A stretch of DNA of 64,000 bases from Amorphophallus konjac (GCA_022559845.1 CM040126.1:140438064-140502063), one strand, 5' to 3'. Shown: positions 22,971 to 35,302, counted from the first letter of the stretch. Program-made: numbers and translations. Notes: generated from the sequence alone by a model not told the origin.

Positions 22971-24029
22971 CTCCAGTCGAGATTTTATTTGCTCACATGA
23001 TTAACTTCTCCATATGCTTTGATGAACTTAAGTGCTATTCTTTGGTTGGAATTGCTTTTTAATTAAGCACTTATGATCATATCTTGAGGGTTATTTCTGA
23101 TCATTGTTATGAGGGCTAATGAATTTTCAAGTGCAGAAGAGTGCAGGCTTCGAGATGCTTGGATCATTGGTAGGAATAACATCATTCTATTTCTTGTATT
23201 TATTTCCTGTAAGCATTGTTACTATATGGTATTTTACGCTATTATAGCATATCAAGGACCTAGTGGTTCTGATGAACCTGGAATTTGAGTTCCCCTTCAT
23301 CAAAAACAGTGATAATTCCAGGAGAGTCTTGATCACACGGATAGGCCGTTGAGTCATTAAAAGTTTGGGACGATGGTTCCACTTTCTGAGTTGAGGCGCG
23401 GATAAACGGGCTTCGGCTTAGTGTCAGCTCAGAGATCTGGATTCTTGACCAAATCTAGATGGCTTAGTAATATTATCCTTGATTATTTTCTATTTTTAGT
23501 TTGTTTTATCTTTTCCCTTTTAGCCCAGCATGCATCATGTAGGATTTTGAGCTTCATGACGAAAATCTTCATATTATGGTAATAATGAAGGTCACTCGCT
23601 CTTGATTGAGTTGACATGAGATATTCCACTCCAAATCAAGTACTTTGTTCTCTCCGAAGCCGCTCAGGCTAGTTCCTTGAAAATGTCCCTTTGCTGGATC
23701 TTCATCTCGATTCCCTTTATTTTTCTGCAAATCCACCTTGGTTGTAGCACGTCCACGTTGGCTGGTAACCGCTCTCCAATGGTGTCTCCCTGTCGTGCCC
23801 ACGTGAACATTTCATTTACTTAGTTTAGTCTCCTTTATCCAGCAAATCGATGCTTCCTTGGAATTACCCGGAGTTGTTTCACTTTGAATCCTGGAAAGAT
23901 TTCCAATGCTTAGTGTCTGAGGCGTGTCACATCACACCTTGGCATCTACTTAGCAGTTCGCTCCACTTCATTCCACTTCGTTTCACTTTCGTTTCATTTC
24001 GTCTCACTCCCTTCCAAAGCAGACGCCAA

Positions 24030-24040
24030 GGCGGGGCAGC
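24030..24040 (+). promoter_or_regulatory. Polypurine-like tract before T2 3' LTR
   Basis: GGCGGGGCAGC directly precedes TGTAGACACACC, matching the arrangement of Tat-type elements in plus orientation. Confidence 0.5.
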
Positions 24041-24059
24041 TGTAGACACACCAAAATTG

Positions 24060-24510
24060 ACGTTTTGTTGATTAAATCTCATGTCACTATGATAACGCCC
24101 CAAAGTGAACTTCAATATTTCTATAATATAAAGTTTTTATTTTTTTTGTGTGTGTTTTTGTGATTTATTCTTGCATTTTGGTGATTAACGACTTCATTGG
24201 GGGCGTTATTTAAGTAACGGCCTTGCTTGAGGCGTGTTTTTAAGAAAGGACGACTTGTGTTATGGGCGTCAATTCCTGGTGTTATGCGAGTCCCACCCCG
24301 ATTGAAATCAATGATTAACGTCCTTCCTCAGGGCGTGTTTTTAATCAACGCCTTTGCTTCAGGCGTCTTTTTGTAATTTTTAAATAAAGAAGGTTTTATT
24401 ACCAAAATTGATTCTAGGAAATGGCGCCCTGATCCTGGTCGTGTTTTGATTTAACGCCATTGCGGTAGGTCGTCAATTGTTGAATTGACGCCCTTCGGTA
24501 GGTCGTGTCT
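24060..24510. repeat. Short-palindrome array in U3 of T2 3' LTR
   Basis: About nine units with AACGCC/ACGACC left arms and GGCGT/GGTCGT right arms, immediately upstream of the TATA box at 24663. Confidence 0.7.
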
Positions 24511-24662
24511 CACCCTTTCGTGTCCTTCTTAAACTCGTCTTTCCTGAAGAGTTCCCTGCCTTTCTTGGTCACCTTGCTCGATCTGGGAACTAGAGTCCTT
24601 ACCATTGATGATCACTGCCTGTTCTTATCTTCCCAAATCTGTGTCTATCTGTGATCGAAACC

Positions 24663-24670
24663 CTATAAAA
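24663..24670 (+). promoter_or_regulatory. TATA box of T2 3' LTR
   Basis: CCCTATAAAAGAG on the plus strand, about 620 bases after the LTR start and following the palindrome array. Confidence 0.6.
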
Positions 24671-26559
24671 GAGTTCCCTAGTCGATCTCGCGCAAGGTTA
24701 GAAGAAGGAGAGAGAGCCGTTAGAAGCAGGGCTATTGTCACAGAGGTTACGGTGTTGTTGGAATCGTTAACCCCGAATCAGAGAAAGCGCAGAGAAGAGT
24801 TTCTCTTTTCATCCGCGTGATCTCTTCGTCATCTTCCCTCTGCTTCCTGCTGCTCCGGTGGTTCTCCCCCTTTACTGTTTACAGGAACAGCGGGGGTTCC
24901 CTCTCCTTTGTTTGTATTTGTCTTCATCGTATCATCAACGTCCATCATTTTCTTCTTTTGCATTAGTATTGCATATCTTCTTCCTCTCCCTAATTCTCTA
25001 GGGGTTTTAAAACCAAACAAAAAGGTGCGCATGCTATATTCTTATTTCATCATCATACTATTTCTTGGATTGATACTACACTCACTCTCCGCTGATCCAC
25101 TGTTCTTTTATTTGTTTGTTCTTTGTTTAAGGTAATCAAAAGAAAGAACCCCCTTCATCGGCCGGCCGATAGAAGGTGGAGGAAGGAATCCACATCCATC
25201 CCGCATCCTATTATCACCAGGTATTCGCGATCATCTTTTCTTCTTATTGAGGTAACCCCTCTGGCGATCACTCTCTTTAGCAGCACCACGTGCTCTTTTA
25301 CTCCCTTTTCATCATTATTCTTCTTATTATTCTTCATATTCTTATTATTATTCTTATTTTCCTTTAAGAGTGGATTTTCCATGATTCACAGGTAAAGCTA
25401 CTAGCACCAATCTCACGACGCGAAAATCGACACACGTGCCACGGCGAAACAACCGGAACTCGACGGTCAACATGACCAAAACCCGAAGGTCGAAGTCACA
25501 GAGACTGACAGTCTGTCACTCCCAACTCGACAGGAGTACCTCCCACTAGAAGCACAGTCGGTAGCGTCCCCTGACGTCTTACACCGCACCGTAGGTGAAC
25601 TGCCTGACGTGGTAGCACCTACCAGAGGCACGGACACCGAACAAGTAACCACAAAGCAAGTGACTAGCTGGGGTCACGCCCGTCAGCGTGGGTCCAATCG
25701 CCCCCAACCACGTGTGCACACACAAGCCGTCCGCCCCTGGCCTGGCCTCTAACTGGTTTTCCCCTCAGCCGAACTCTGGCTGCTAGACGCGGGCCCCGAC
25801 GGAAACCAATCTAAAAACCGTCCTCATGGTAAGCCCGTACACCTACTCCCAGGTGAGACCAGCACACGCGTACTAGTGGGCTACGACTAGTGGAGGGTCA
25901 CTGAAGGAGTAGACTCTCAAGTCAACGAAAAATCACGTCCAAACCTGACGAAGTACGGGGACCGTCCCACGTACCAGACCACAGTCAGAGAAGAAACGGG
26001 ACTCACAGTCCACAAGGAAACGTAGAAGTACGGTTCCCAAGGCAGCTCACAGTTCGCCAAACCGAATCCCACTCTCAGGGAACAATGGGAAACCTCCAAC
26101 TCTAGGCTGGATAACTGGACTCGCGGTCCAAGGCCACACACATGGCCCACACGGAAAGCACAGGAGCACGATTCTCAGGACAACGCACAAGCTGCCACAC
26201 CGATAACTGGACTCGCAGTCCAAGGCCAAACACATGGCCCCCTCGGGAATCATCTTCCAGGAAAACTCATGGCATGCGGGGGAGACCCCACCGCACACAC
26301 ACCGATACATGGTGACTCGATCAAGCGTAACATAAAAGCCCGGGACACGAGGAGTCACCCGGACTCTCAAACCCACGGGCACGCTAAACGAGGTAGCACG
26401 GTCTTTCCGACACCCTCAAAACACGGACATAGAATCCCACGGGTGTCTGGGGCATTCACAAGACCGCAAGTCGACCACTAGGTTGCAACCGGGTCGACTA
26501 GGGACCTACACAACGCGAAACGATCGCGACAAGCACGAAGAACCACTTCGGCATAACAC

Positions 26560-27080
26560 AGTGCCTGGCGGTCTATCTTTGGGCCGTCACAGCACTGTAA
26601 CGGTCCAACACATGAGCGTTACACGAAACATGCAACATTGGCTGTGGCGCACCCACCCTGGGGTGTCACAGCCTCTAATGGACCAAGCCTAGTGCGTTAG
26701 AAGACAGACCAAAATAGGTTGTGACGCACACCCCTCGGGGCATCACAGCCTCTAACGGTCCTACCTAGGCACGTCAGAAGAATGGGCTGCGTCAGCTCTG
26801 ACGCTCCCATACAGTGGCGTCACAGTACTCTGACGGTCCACCCCTGGTGCGTCAGAGACTCGTGACCCCCCAACGGTCCGAAAACACGAAAATAGACGTA
26901 GCGGTCGAACCCAGGCACGTCACACTCTCTGGCAGTTTATCGTGGGACCGCCAGAGCGACCAATGCCCTGCTGACAAAACAAGACCCTGTGACGCACCCT
27001 CCTTGGGGCATCACGGCATGTAACGCACCCACCCTGGGGCGTCACAGACTGTGACGGTCACTGGAAGGACCGTCACACCC
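26560..27080. repeat. Palindrome array with TGACG/CGTCA arms
   Basis: About ten units, each with a TGACG(G/C) or TAACG left arm and a CGTCACA right arm, often joined head to tail (for example 26820-26860 and 27040-27078). Confidence 0.7.
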
Positions 27081-27620
27081 GTCCGAGAGCGGACCGGTGG
27101 GAAACGACCCAAAAATCTGATCCATGCCCTGATCACCCCGGGTGATGGGGAAACAAAGGGGAATCCATCCCCATGCCCCTAGGCATGCATGTAAACCCCT
27201 CGATCGGCCAAAAACATGATGAAACGGTAGATCGGCCCACGAGCCCTAAAACATGGATTTTTCTAAAAAATCCCCGATTAGCCCGCTCGGCTCACCACGG
27301 CCTACGAAACTTGCAGAAAATGAAGAGCACGAGCTGGGGGTCCATCTCCCTACCTCCACCGAAGAAACGACGCGCCGTGGACACCGATCCACGGAGAAAT
27401 CACTGTGAAACCCTCGCCGGCTCACGAACGCGCCCCCGAGCTTCCACGCGCCTCCATCCCCCGACCCTCGACCCATCCTCGCCGTCCTCCTCACCCGCGT
27501 CGCCCTGCCGCACCCCCGTCTCACTCCGTCGGCCGTCAGAGAAGAGAGGGTGAGAAGAGAGCGTGGGAGAAGAGAGAGAGGGAGAGAGTGAGAAATGAGA
27601 GGGGAGAGAGAAAGGGTTAA

Positions 27621-27629
27621 TATATATAG
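27621..27629 (-). promoter_or_regulatory. TATA box of Tekay-like LTR
   Basis: The minus strand reads CTATATATA, followed by a C/T-rich leader. Confidence 0.5.
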
Positions 27630-27855
27630 AAAAATCCAAAAATTCTAGAAATTCAAAAAATTACGAAAAATTATCTCCGCGATCCTCGGGAGGAGCACAA
27701 CGCAGTGGTAACGTCTTGGAGTCAGAGAACGTCACGGTTTGCCTTGCAAAGAGTTTCGAAGGCACATAAGGGAAAAGCACGTGTAAAGCACAAAATACAC
27801 TCCGAGACCCACTAAAAATAACCGAAAAATATCCAAAAAATCTGGGGCATTACAC

Positions 27856-30178
27856 TGTCCATGCAACCTTAACTAAAAGATAATAACTTTTATTGATCAC
27901 CTGCCATTTTCATGCATTATTTACATGATAGCATGCTTTTCCCTTCAGTTTCATACTAGTTTGCATCTTTATTTGCCTTAGGAAAGGGCTCTGCAAGGCC
28001 GGGTTTACCTCTATCTGATGATAGACGAATAGCGGTCTAGCAGAAGCCGTGACCATAGTAGCGGTCGCCAGACAACCGCTATCTCCAGATAGCGGCTGTG
28101 GTGGAACCACGATTTGGCTTCTGTTCACCCGAAACAGTGACCAGATCAAGTTTCATGATTTTCTTGTTAAGCATAGTAGTATCTGAACTATACTTCGTGA
28201 TGTTTATCTATTACGCTATAGCATGTTTTAAAAAGGGTTTATGTTTTATGCCCCAACATGATTCAAAAAGTTATTTTCCACATATGTTAATTTCACAAAT
28301 AAGACTCTATAGTTTTGTACTAAAGGGATTTCTATTCTTTTTTTATGGAACTTCTTACACATCGATTCCTACTTCACTTTCGTTTTCTTTCTTTCTGTGT
28401 TACATATACATAGCCCGTACTCTAGTACGTTCGCTATTAGTCACTTGCACTTGATAGGAACATCCACTTGGACATTGAACGTCTCTCCGTTGGATATTCC
28501 TTCTGCCGGATAGGAATTCATGTTTCAAGGCCTCCGTAAGTCTCCGTGAGCCTGGGATTCCCATTAGGACGTCGAGCTGGTTGTACCCTAAAAACCCAAG
28601 AACTAGATGAGCACTTCGTGATTCTGTGATTTCCTGATTTCTCTGATACTTTTCCTAGTTTCTGGACTTGTATCGAGTTTCTGGATTTTTCTCAGTTGAT
28701 AGCAACTAGTCCAGAACCGCTTTCTCAAGATAGCAGTTCTCAAGTAACCGTGATTTCCCATAATACGGTTTCCTTGCGATCACGTTATTCCAATGTGTTG
28801 GCAGTTTCTCAGTTGACCGATATCCCAGTTCAGTCGACCGATATTCTTATTTTCAGTCGACAAATCCTTAATTCAGTCGACTGAGTTTCCCTGGGTCAAC
28901 AGACTTCTGATCGTGGCTTGTACCTGACCGTGTCCTCAAGATAGCGGTCGTCTTCCAACCACGTTCTATCAAACTTGCCCAGCCCAAAGGTCTGACCGAA
29001 GGGTTGATTCGTGTTCTGTTTGCAATCTCAGATGACCTCCTGATTGTCTGGAGTCTGAAACAGTACTTAATAAGTCATTAATGAACTATGAAATTAAATA
29101 AGATGTCATTATGCTGCAAAAATCTTTCCGTGGCATAATGTCCCATTAATTCATTCTTGACCTCTTTTTCAAAGAATTCGGTACGTTCTTGCCTTACTTA
29201 CTATCGCCTCAAAGGTATTATTGAATTTGACATTCTTGGACGAACTTATTGACATTCTCATGGAAATAACTAGATTTATAACTTGAAGATGCAAGTGCGG
29301 ACACGGACGGTGTCCAAGGGCTCCAGTCTAGCCCCCTCGGCAGATGGTCGAAAATATACTGAAAACCATGGGATATAATGATTACTGGCGTCGCATTGCT
29401 CTGGGAGTACTCTTTTAGAAACTAGCAAAATTCACGAGACAATTCATGAAATTTACATGCTTGCTTGAAAAGTACATTCTTGTTACATTCTTGTGCATAG
29501 CCTTCTTAAGGTTATGAAAAGTACATTCTAATGATTGATAGTACATTCTTGATTGAAAGACCAATTTATCTTACTAGATCATGCTCGTGTATTCTTGAAA
29601 TATCATATCTTTTCAGCTAGTCTTGTTATTTGTTATTATTATTTTTACCGCATGATTTATTGCATTTTCTTTTCATTATCATACCTTCTAGAGCTAAAAC
29701 ATTAACATGTAAACTATGCCAACATGTTGACACGAAGATATCTACTGGGCAAGTGAACTCACTCCCTACTTTCTCCAATCTTTTCAGGAAGCTCTAGTGG
29801 ATCGGAGTCAGATCGTTCAAGTGGTGATTCCGATAGCGAGTGAAGAATGAGAAAAGCCCTAGAAAATTTGTCTACATTGAGTCTATTATTTGATTCAGAA
29901 TCATTCACTGTAATAGGTAGTGAAGTTGATCATGTCGATGTAATTTTTTATTTTCTTGAGTCTAGTGAGTCATGTTGTTAAGAGAGTCAATGTCAATTGT
30001 AAACTTTGATCATTATTCAATAAAGTTGAAGGGTTTTGATCTTATGGTGTTGCGTACATTATTTATGCTTTTTGGTATGAATGAATGTGGCGTTATGATT
30101 GTCTTGTTAGCTAGAGACTTACTTTGCTGATTGTTCATGTTCCCGACTTGTTTCCGCTATATATCTCGGGGTGTGACA
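27856..30178 (+). mobile_element. Tekay-like LTR, plus strand
   Basis: The block ends CTCGGGGTGTGACA at 30178, a Tekay-type LTR end. At 29745-29810 the order ACTGGGCA, CTCACTC, TTTTCAGG matches the minus-strand order at 37620-37560 of the Tekay-like element, so both are R/U5 of related LTRs. An AATAAAG motif near 30020 may be a polyadenylation signal. Palindromic units with ATAGCGGTC/CCGCTAT arms occur at 28010-28110 and 28690-28960. The start is placed at the neighbouring LTR boundary only. Confidence 0.5.
28010..28960. repeat. Dispersed palindromes with AGCGGTC/CCGCTAT arms
   Basis: Units at 28028-28110 and 28690-28960 combine ATAGCGGT, ACCGCTATC and GTCGACCGATAT elements. They are sparser than in the other arrays. 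Confidence 0.5.
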
Positions 30179-32060
30179 CCTCACGGGGAACACTTACACT
30201 AGGCTATTTTTGCTAAGGTGTTCAGCCACACCACAGGCACTCTTCTTTGTAAAAGTCCCAACTATTTTTGTTTAGGTGTTCAGCCACACCACGTGCACTT
30301 TTTCAACTAGAGTCCCAGCTGATTTTCTAGTATCAGCCAAACTCATAAGAAATTGACCTCCTATTGGTCCCTCTTGTCCTCGAGAAAGTGACTCTCCCCT
30401 CAAGGAGAAAAGTATCACTTTTCAAGTGGAGTTACATGGTGATTGCCTCTTAAATCGACAGATTGTGTACAGTTAATGCAGGTGGTTCAAGATTGTAAGA
30501 TAAGAATGAAAAACAAGCAATCTTGAACTAAACGTTCAAAGGGGCCTTCTAAAGAGAAAGAATAGAGTAGCGCAAAAGGCTTAATGAAGAAGTTGAGAGA
30601 GGTGCCGCAGAGAGATTACAGGAGCTTCTTCTTCTTCGCAGATGCTTTTAGCAAAAGTGGAGTTGAGGATGGATTGAGCTTGTATTTCTCTCAACTCTAC
30701 AATGTAGCCTTTTTGATGAAAACTTGGATTTCTCATATTATGCTCGCATCGAGTGTTATACATTGTGCATCCGGTCTGTTTCTTATATAGAAATTCCTTG
30801 AAAGATTCTGTTAGGCTCATTTTCGTAGCTATTAGGCTCAATTTTATGAACGTTAAACTCTTGCAGAAGCTCATTAGACTTAAGCATGTATTTGTCAGAC
30901 AGAGCTTTCTTCTTCCTACGTTATTTGCCGTCATGTCTTTCTTTACAAAATATTAAGCTCTTTCTTCAAGTAGGTATGGTAGCAAATCTTCCTTTGACTT
31001 AGAGTCTTTCTCGTACTATGAGAAGATATGGTGCTTTTGGTGCCTATTCTACAGCAGAGTACCATTCTGAGGTATTTTTTTCTTTTTGTTTAGTTGTCAC
31101 TCTGTAAGGAAGTATTTGTTTAGTCTATTCAGATAAATATTAAGTTAAAAATACTTCCTTCTTTCCTTCAATTCTGATATGTGTCTTGTACTGTTGTTTG
31201 GTCTACTTCTTCTTGAAAATAGACTAACAGAATTGACCTTTTCAGGCCTTTAGATAAGCCTATATATCATGAAAAGGGAAACAAAGCTTTCATGTTCTTT
31301 CTCAGCAATAAATGTGTACATGCTTTGCATTTAATGCATTTGAATTTTGAACTTTTGTTGATATAGTCAATTAGAAATGATTTTTTTACTGTGAATTGAT
31401 CGACTAAGTTATCCTAGCTATTGTGATAGCTGATAACTTAAGTTATATGCAGATAGTCGATGGCGAGGTGAGATAGCCGTTGCTTTAGTCAGATAGTTGA
31501 TCTCCAACGACTATGTTGATAGATAGGCGTTGAAGGTTTGAGATAGTCAATTGTCCAGTGACTATGTGAAGATAGGCACTGTTACTGTTCATGCGCCTAT
31601 ATAGTTTACTTTCATAAGATAGTCGATGGGTGCGCCTTTGTTTTAAGTGCACCTATCTAACTTTTAGTGCACTTATGTAGCTTTGCACTTATCTGAGCTC
31701 AACTCTTATTCTAGCGACTATGTTATCAAGATAGCTGCAAATATATTATTTTCAGCGACTATGTTATCATAGCAACTAAGTGAACAAGTATTTAACTTTG
31801 TAGTGTCTATATGAGGATAGCTTCATGATCCATCGCCTAAGTGGATTGATTGTGCCCCTAAGTGAAGCTTTTGCGCCTATGTGAATTGTGTCTTTATTTC
31901 TAACTCCTATGTTCATTATGCGCCTAAGTCAGGATTAGCGACTATATGAATGAGTTTTTAGCGCATATGTTCTTTTAGCTACAAGGTCTTAGAATCTTTG
32001 TTTTCCTTATGAACAATAAGAGTTTTGTCATAATTGACAAAGTTTTGTTATTACCAAAGC
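30179..32060 (-). repeat. Unclassified LTR-like block, minus strand
   Basis: No protein is encoded. AGGTGTTCAGCCACACCAC occurs twice (30216-30234 and 30274-30292). A minus-strand TATA box (CTATATAAG) lies at 30782-30790, and an array of ATAGTCG/GCGACTAT-type units lies upstream of it on that strand (31400-31960). The TATA-plus-array layout is that of the other LTRs here, but I do not see defined termini. Confidence 0.35.
31400..31960. repeat. Array with GATAGTC/GACTATG and GCGCCTA motifs
   Basis: Repeated GATAGTCGATGG, AGCGACTATGTTATCA and TGCGCCTATGTG motifs form partial inverted pairs across 560 bases. Confidence 0.5.
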
Positions 32061-33264
32061 TAAGGGATTTAAGATAGTATTTGGATCTAGCCCACATGTA
32101 CTCAACATCGGCTACTAGTCTCGACGTCATCTATCTCGCACCTAGTCTGCATCCTACTAACGGAATGGGCCACAACACCCAAGCCAGAACCATACTGGGC
32201 AATACCTCTACGCCAAGGCCCCACTGTGCTACACCCCTACGACAGTGCCCAACTGTGCCACACCTCTGAGTCAGTGCCAAACTATGTTTATGCCCCCATT
32301 CTCACAAACCCGGAGTCTGTATCTCCTCCAATGTCAAATGTGAACAGTCTCCAAACCTTACCACCAACCCCTACTATGTTGCGATTGTCGTTTCTTCTTC
32401 GTTGTTGCCCAGGTCAACCCCCCTCCCGACGTCATAGGCCCCTGGGTCACTGACTCTTCTTTTCGATAGTTAAACAAAGGTGTTCACGTCCTATGTAAAT
32501 TAATACCGATTGTCGGTGAGGATGAGTCTTGCACCCGAACCCTACATCGCCTGAATACACCTACACCTGCGAAATTAACCTTGCACAAGTTATCCACACA
32601 GTTGTAACGCGCAACCACACACATGTCTACACCCACGTGCCGTGCCGATTCTATATATTTTTTGCAACCCGATTGGCACGTCCCCCGAGCACACACATGA
32701 AACAACAAACAAAAAAAATAAATCAATTTCGCACATGTCATCAAATAGTAAATTGAAGAAATGTTCGCAAAAATACTCTCCTTATAGGCTTATTTCATGA
32801 ATTGTCTATCTCATTTTGATATTATCTTTAATAACCTGGCTACATCATAATACTTGTGAAATACCTCTATCATCAATAGCTGTTAAGGTTTGGTTAAAAT
32901 CTCTTATTTAATCTCAGTTAGTCTTTAATCAAATTTGAAAAAGGTACAAAATTCTCTTAATCTCTCTTAAACTCTCCTATCACTTTATCTCTCTCTATAT
33001 CCCTCTGGCACAATGTGTCAATCAAAATAGCATATTTTATAGATTGTTTTTTTTAATTTTAAATTTATGAATGAAAGCAGCATATTCTTTGGTATTTTTA
33101 TAGATGTTAGCTGGTTTTCGGAACTATTGTATTTTATCATAAGAAAGTTATTAAAGTATACAAAAATAAGATAAATAATTTTACAATTAAACTTGTAAGA
33201 AGGATATGAAAAGATGATAAATCTTCAATCTTTTTGACGATGGTTTTTATGAAAAAAAGTATTT
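32061..33264. other. Intergenic DNA upstream of MAD2
   Basis: C-rich degenerate repeats (CACACC/CAGTGCC-like) at 32210-32290, then A/T-rich sequence. I see no gene, RNA or element boundary here. Confidence 0.5.
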
Positions 33265-33720
33265 TTGATTATATATACGCATCTTCCACCACAAATTCCG
33301 GAAATGGACAAGCATTCCCATATTGGGTCTGGTAGTTCGCCTTCGCCCGGAAGATCTCGTCCCGGTTGCGGAATTAGGAAGGATTCAAAAAAATCGACCG
33401 TTAGAGCCCGGGGGGGGGGGAGAAGTAGCCGTTGTGTTTCCACTTATTATTGTGCTGCGTTCTTGTCTTTTCGGTGTTTCCTCTACTTCTTCTTGCCAGA
33501 TTCTTCCTTCTCCACTTGCCCTCGCCCTAAAATTTTCGTCTCCTCCTCATTCTCTGCTTCTCGAACCAAACTCTCTCCTCCTCCTCTGATCGTTGTCCTC
33601 TTCTTCGGCAATAACCCATTTCCCCTGTTTCCATCGATAAAAAAGAGAAGAGAGGGGGCTCCTTCTCTTCGATCCGGCAGAAGAACACACGGAAATCGCC
33701 AGGGCAGAAGCGGGGAAAGA

Positions 33721-33794
33721 ATGGCTTCCCGGACCCAGAACAAGGACATCATCACCATCAAGGGCTCCGCCGCCATCGTCAGCGAGTTCTTCGG

Positions 33795-33827
<33 letters not shown>

Positions 33828-35106
33828 GTTGATTCCTATGAAGTCTACTGATTTTTCGTCCTTTTTCTGGGACTCGATGGACAGGCTATGCGGCAAACAG
33901 GTAAGATCCAAGGAACCCAGATGCTAATTCCATCTTCCATCTCTTCTGCATCGTTTCCCCCAAGATCAAAGGAAACCCCAGATTCATCGCCCCCTCCCCC
34001 AAGTTCTGCTTTCCTCTCTTCTATTCCATCCTCTAACTATCAGGGAATCGCCGTTGCAAGCAGCATCCTCTACAACCGAGGGGTCTATCCGGAGGAGTCC
34101 TTCGCCAAGGTGAAGAAGTACGGCCTGCCCATGCTGCTGACCCAGGACGAGGGCGTCAAGTCCTTCCTCGCCAGCCTCACCTCCCAATTGTCCGGTAACT
34201 TTCTGACAACCCCAAAATCTCAACCTCCCCCCCCCTCCCCCAAACAACTCTCGTTTCCCACATCTGATTGCTCGATCGCGTGGTGCATTTCAACTACCTA
34301 TGAAGAGTGGTTGGAGGCCGGGAAGCTGCAGAGAGTGGTCCTCGTGATCATGAGCAAGGCCACCTCCGAGGTCCTGGAAAGGTGGAACTTCAACATCGAG
34401 ACCGACGCCGAGGTCGTCGAGAAGGGGTACCGAACAAAAACCTTCCCCCATCTCTCCCTCCCCCCTCCTGTTTGTCCTTGTTCAGAGAATGTGGACGGGG
34501 TTAGGGTTTTCTGACAAATCAAACTCTGTTGTTGGTTGGTTGGTGGTGGTGGTGGTGCTGCTGCTGCTATTGAGTTTCCAGCGTCTCGAGGGAGAAGAGC
34601 GATAAGGAGATCATGAGGGAGATCCAGGTGATCATGCGCCAGATCGCCTCCTGCGTCACGTACCTGCCGTGCCTCGACGAGCCCTGTAATTCTGAGACCC
34701 CATTGTTGTTTTTGCTCCGGATTCCGTGGTCACAAGCCATGCAGTTTCACTGCTTGCGTTAATTCCTACTCACTGGAGATGGTATCCATGGTGGTGGCTT
34801 TTTTTTACTCAGGTGTTTTTGATGTATTGGCCTACACTGACAAGGATGTCGCTGTGCCCTTCACTTGGATCGAGAGCGACGCCAAGCTGATCAAGAACCC
34901 TCAGATGGTGAAACTGCATTCCTTTGATACCAAGGTCGACGATTGTTTGGGAGTGCTCTTGAGAGAGAGAGAGTAGTATATTCATCATTCGGCTTGGCTT
35001 TTCTCTCTGTTCTGACCTCACTGATCTCTCACTTTCTGTGCTTGTGCAGATCCACAAGGTGGATACACTTGTTTCTTACAAGAACGATGAATGGGACGAA
35101 CAGTAG
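33721..35106 (+). CDS. MAD2: Mitotic spindle checkpoint protein MAD2, seven exons
   Basis: Exons: 33721-33793, 33885-33900, 34064-34194, 34306-34426, 34582-34685, 34813-34934, 35050-35106. They join to 624 bases, 207 residues, the usual MAD2 length, with no stop. The HORMA domain spans nearly the whole protein; conserved blocks include GSAAIVSEFFGYAANSILYN, YGLPMLLTQDEGVKSFL, LERWNFNIETD, REIQVIMRQIAS, TWIESDAKLI and the C-terminal safety-belt end KVDTLVSYKNDEWDEQ. MAD2 holds CDC20 at unattached kinetochores and so blocks the anaphase-promoting complex. Exon 2 is only 16 bases. Third codon positions are mostly G/C in exons 1-5 and less so in exons 6-7. The ATG has no in-frame alternative in the leader, which is C/T-rich (about 33440-33720). 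All splice sites are GT-AG. The gene looks intact and functional. Confidence 0.96.
33797..33828 (+). repeat. CT microsatellite in MAD2 intron 1
   Basis: About 30 bases of CT repeat right after the exon 1 donor; likely length-polymorphic. Confidence 0.9.
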
Positions 35107-35302
35107 TAGCTAGCAGCATTTCACCCCCCAGTTGGGGGGGGGATAACATACATACAGGCATGTGGTGGACGGGGGTACTCCCCCCTAGCTTGACGTGTGT
35201 GAGCCTTTGTTTGTTGATTTGTTCATGTGATGAGAGCAATGGCAGGAGGAGGCCTTGGGTTTCTTTTATAGGAAGGTGGTGGTGTTATTGTCTGCCTGTT
35301 GG
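35107..35302 (+). other. MAD2 3' untranslated region up to the gap
   Basis: Sequence from the stop codon to the run of N. No polyadenylation motif is seen, so the transcript end may fall in the gap. Confidence 0.5.

Larger units (their letters stand above)
24041..25395 (+). mobile_element. 3' LTR of Tat element T2, probably truncated
   Basis: Begins TGTAGACACACC after a purine tract. The U3-like part (24060-24510) is an array of short palindromes; a TATA box lies at 24663-24670. Downstream, at 25140-25260, a CGGCCGGCCG-containing stretch resembles 36380-36460 of LTR T3, suggesting common R/U5 layout. The right edge is set by the next LTR block and is approximate; the LTR terminus is not recognised. 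Confidence 0.55.
25396..27855 (-). mobile_element. Tekay-like LTR, minus strand
   Basis: On the minus strand the block starts TGTAATGCCCCAGATTTTT at 27855, the usual start of Tekay/Del-type LTRs, with a TATA box at 27621-27629. The R/U5 part is very G/C-rich. Between about 26560 and 27080 it contains palindromic units of another sequence (TGACGCACC...GGGGCGTCACA; GTGACGGTC...GACCGTCAC). The left terminus is not clear. No internal region is attached, so it may be a solo LTR. ORFs here are low-complexity G/C-rich shadows. Confidence 0.5.

Noticed and set aside
16220..24510. CRISPR-like array
   Set aside because: Repeats are short, variable palindromes in a plant genome without constant repeat units or cas genes.
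27173..27639. Overlapping ORFs on both strands
   Set aside because: G/C-rich R/U5-like part of a Tekay-type LTR; no domain, no homologous frame in other LTRs.
30584..30956. Pair of overlapping ORFs on both strands
   Set aside because: A/T-rich, no motif, and positioned over a minus-strand TATA and leader of an LTR-like block.
33483..33911. Minus-strand ORF of 142 residues
   Set aside because: Antisense of the CT microsatellite and C/T-rich leader; low complexity.
33265..33927. Plus-strand ORF of 220 residues at the MAD2 locus
   Set aside because: It reads through the leader and intron 1 in another frame; the MAD2 exon chain explains the conserved sequence.
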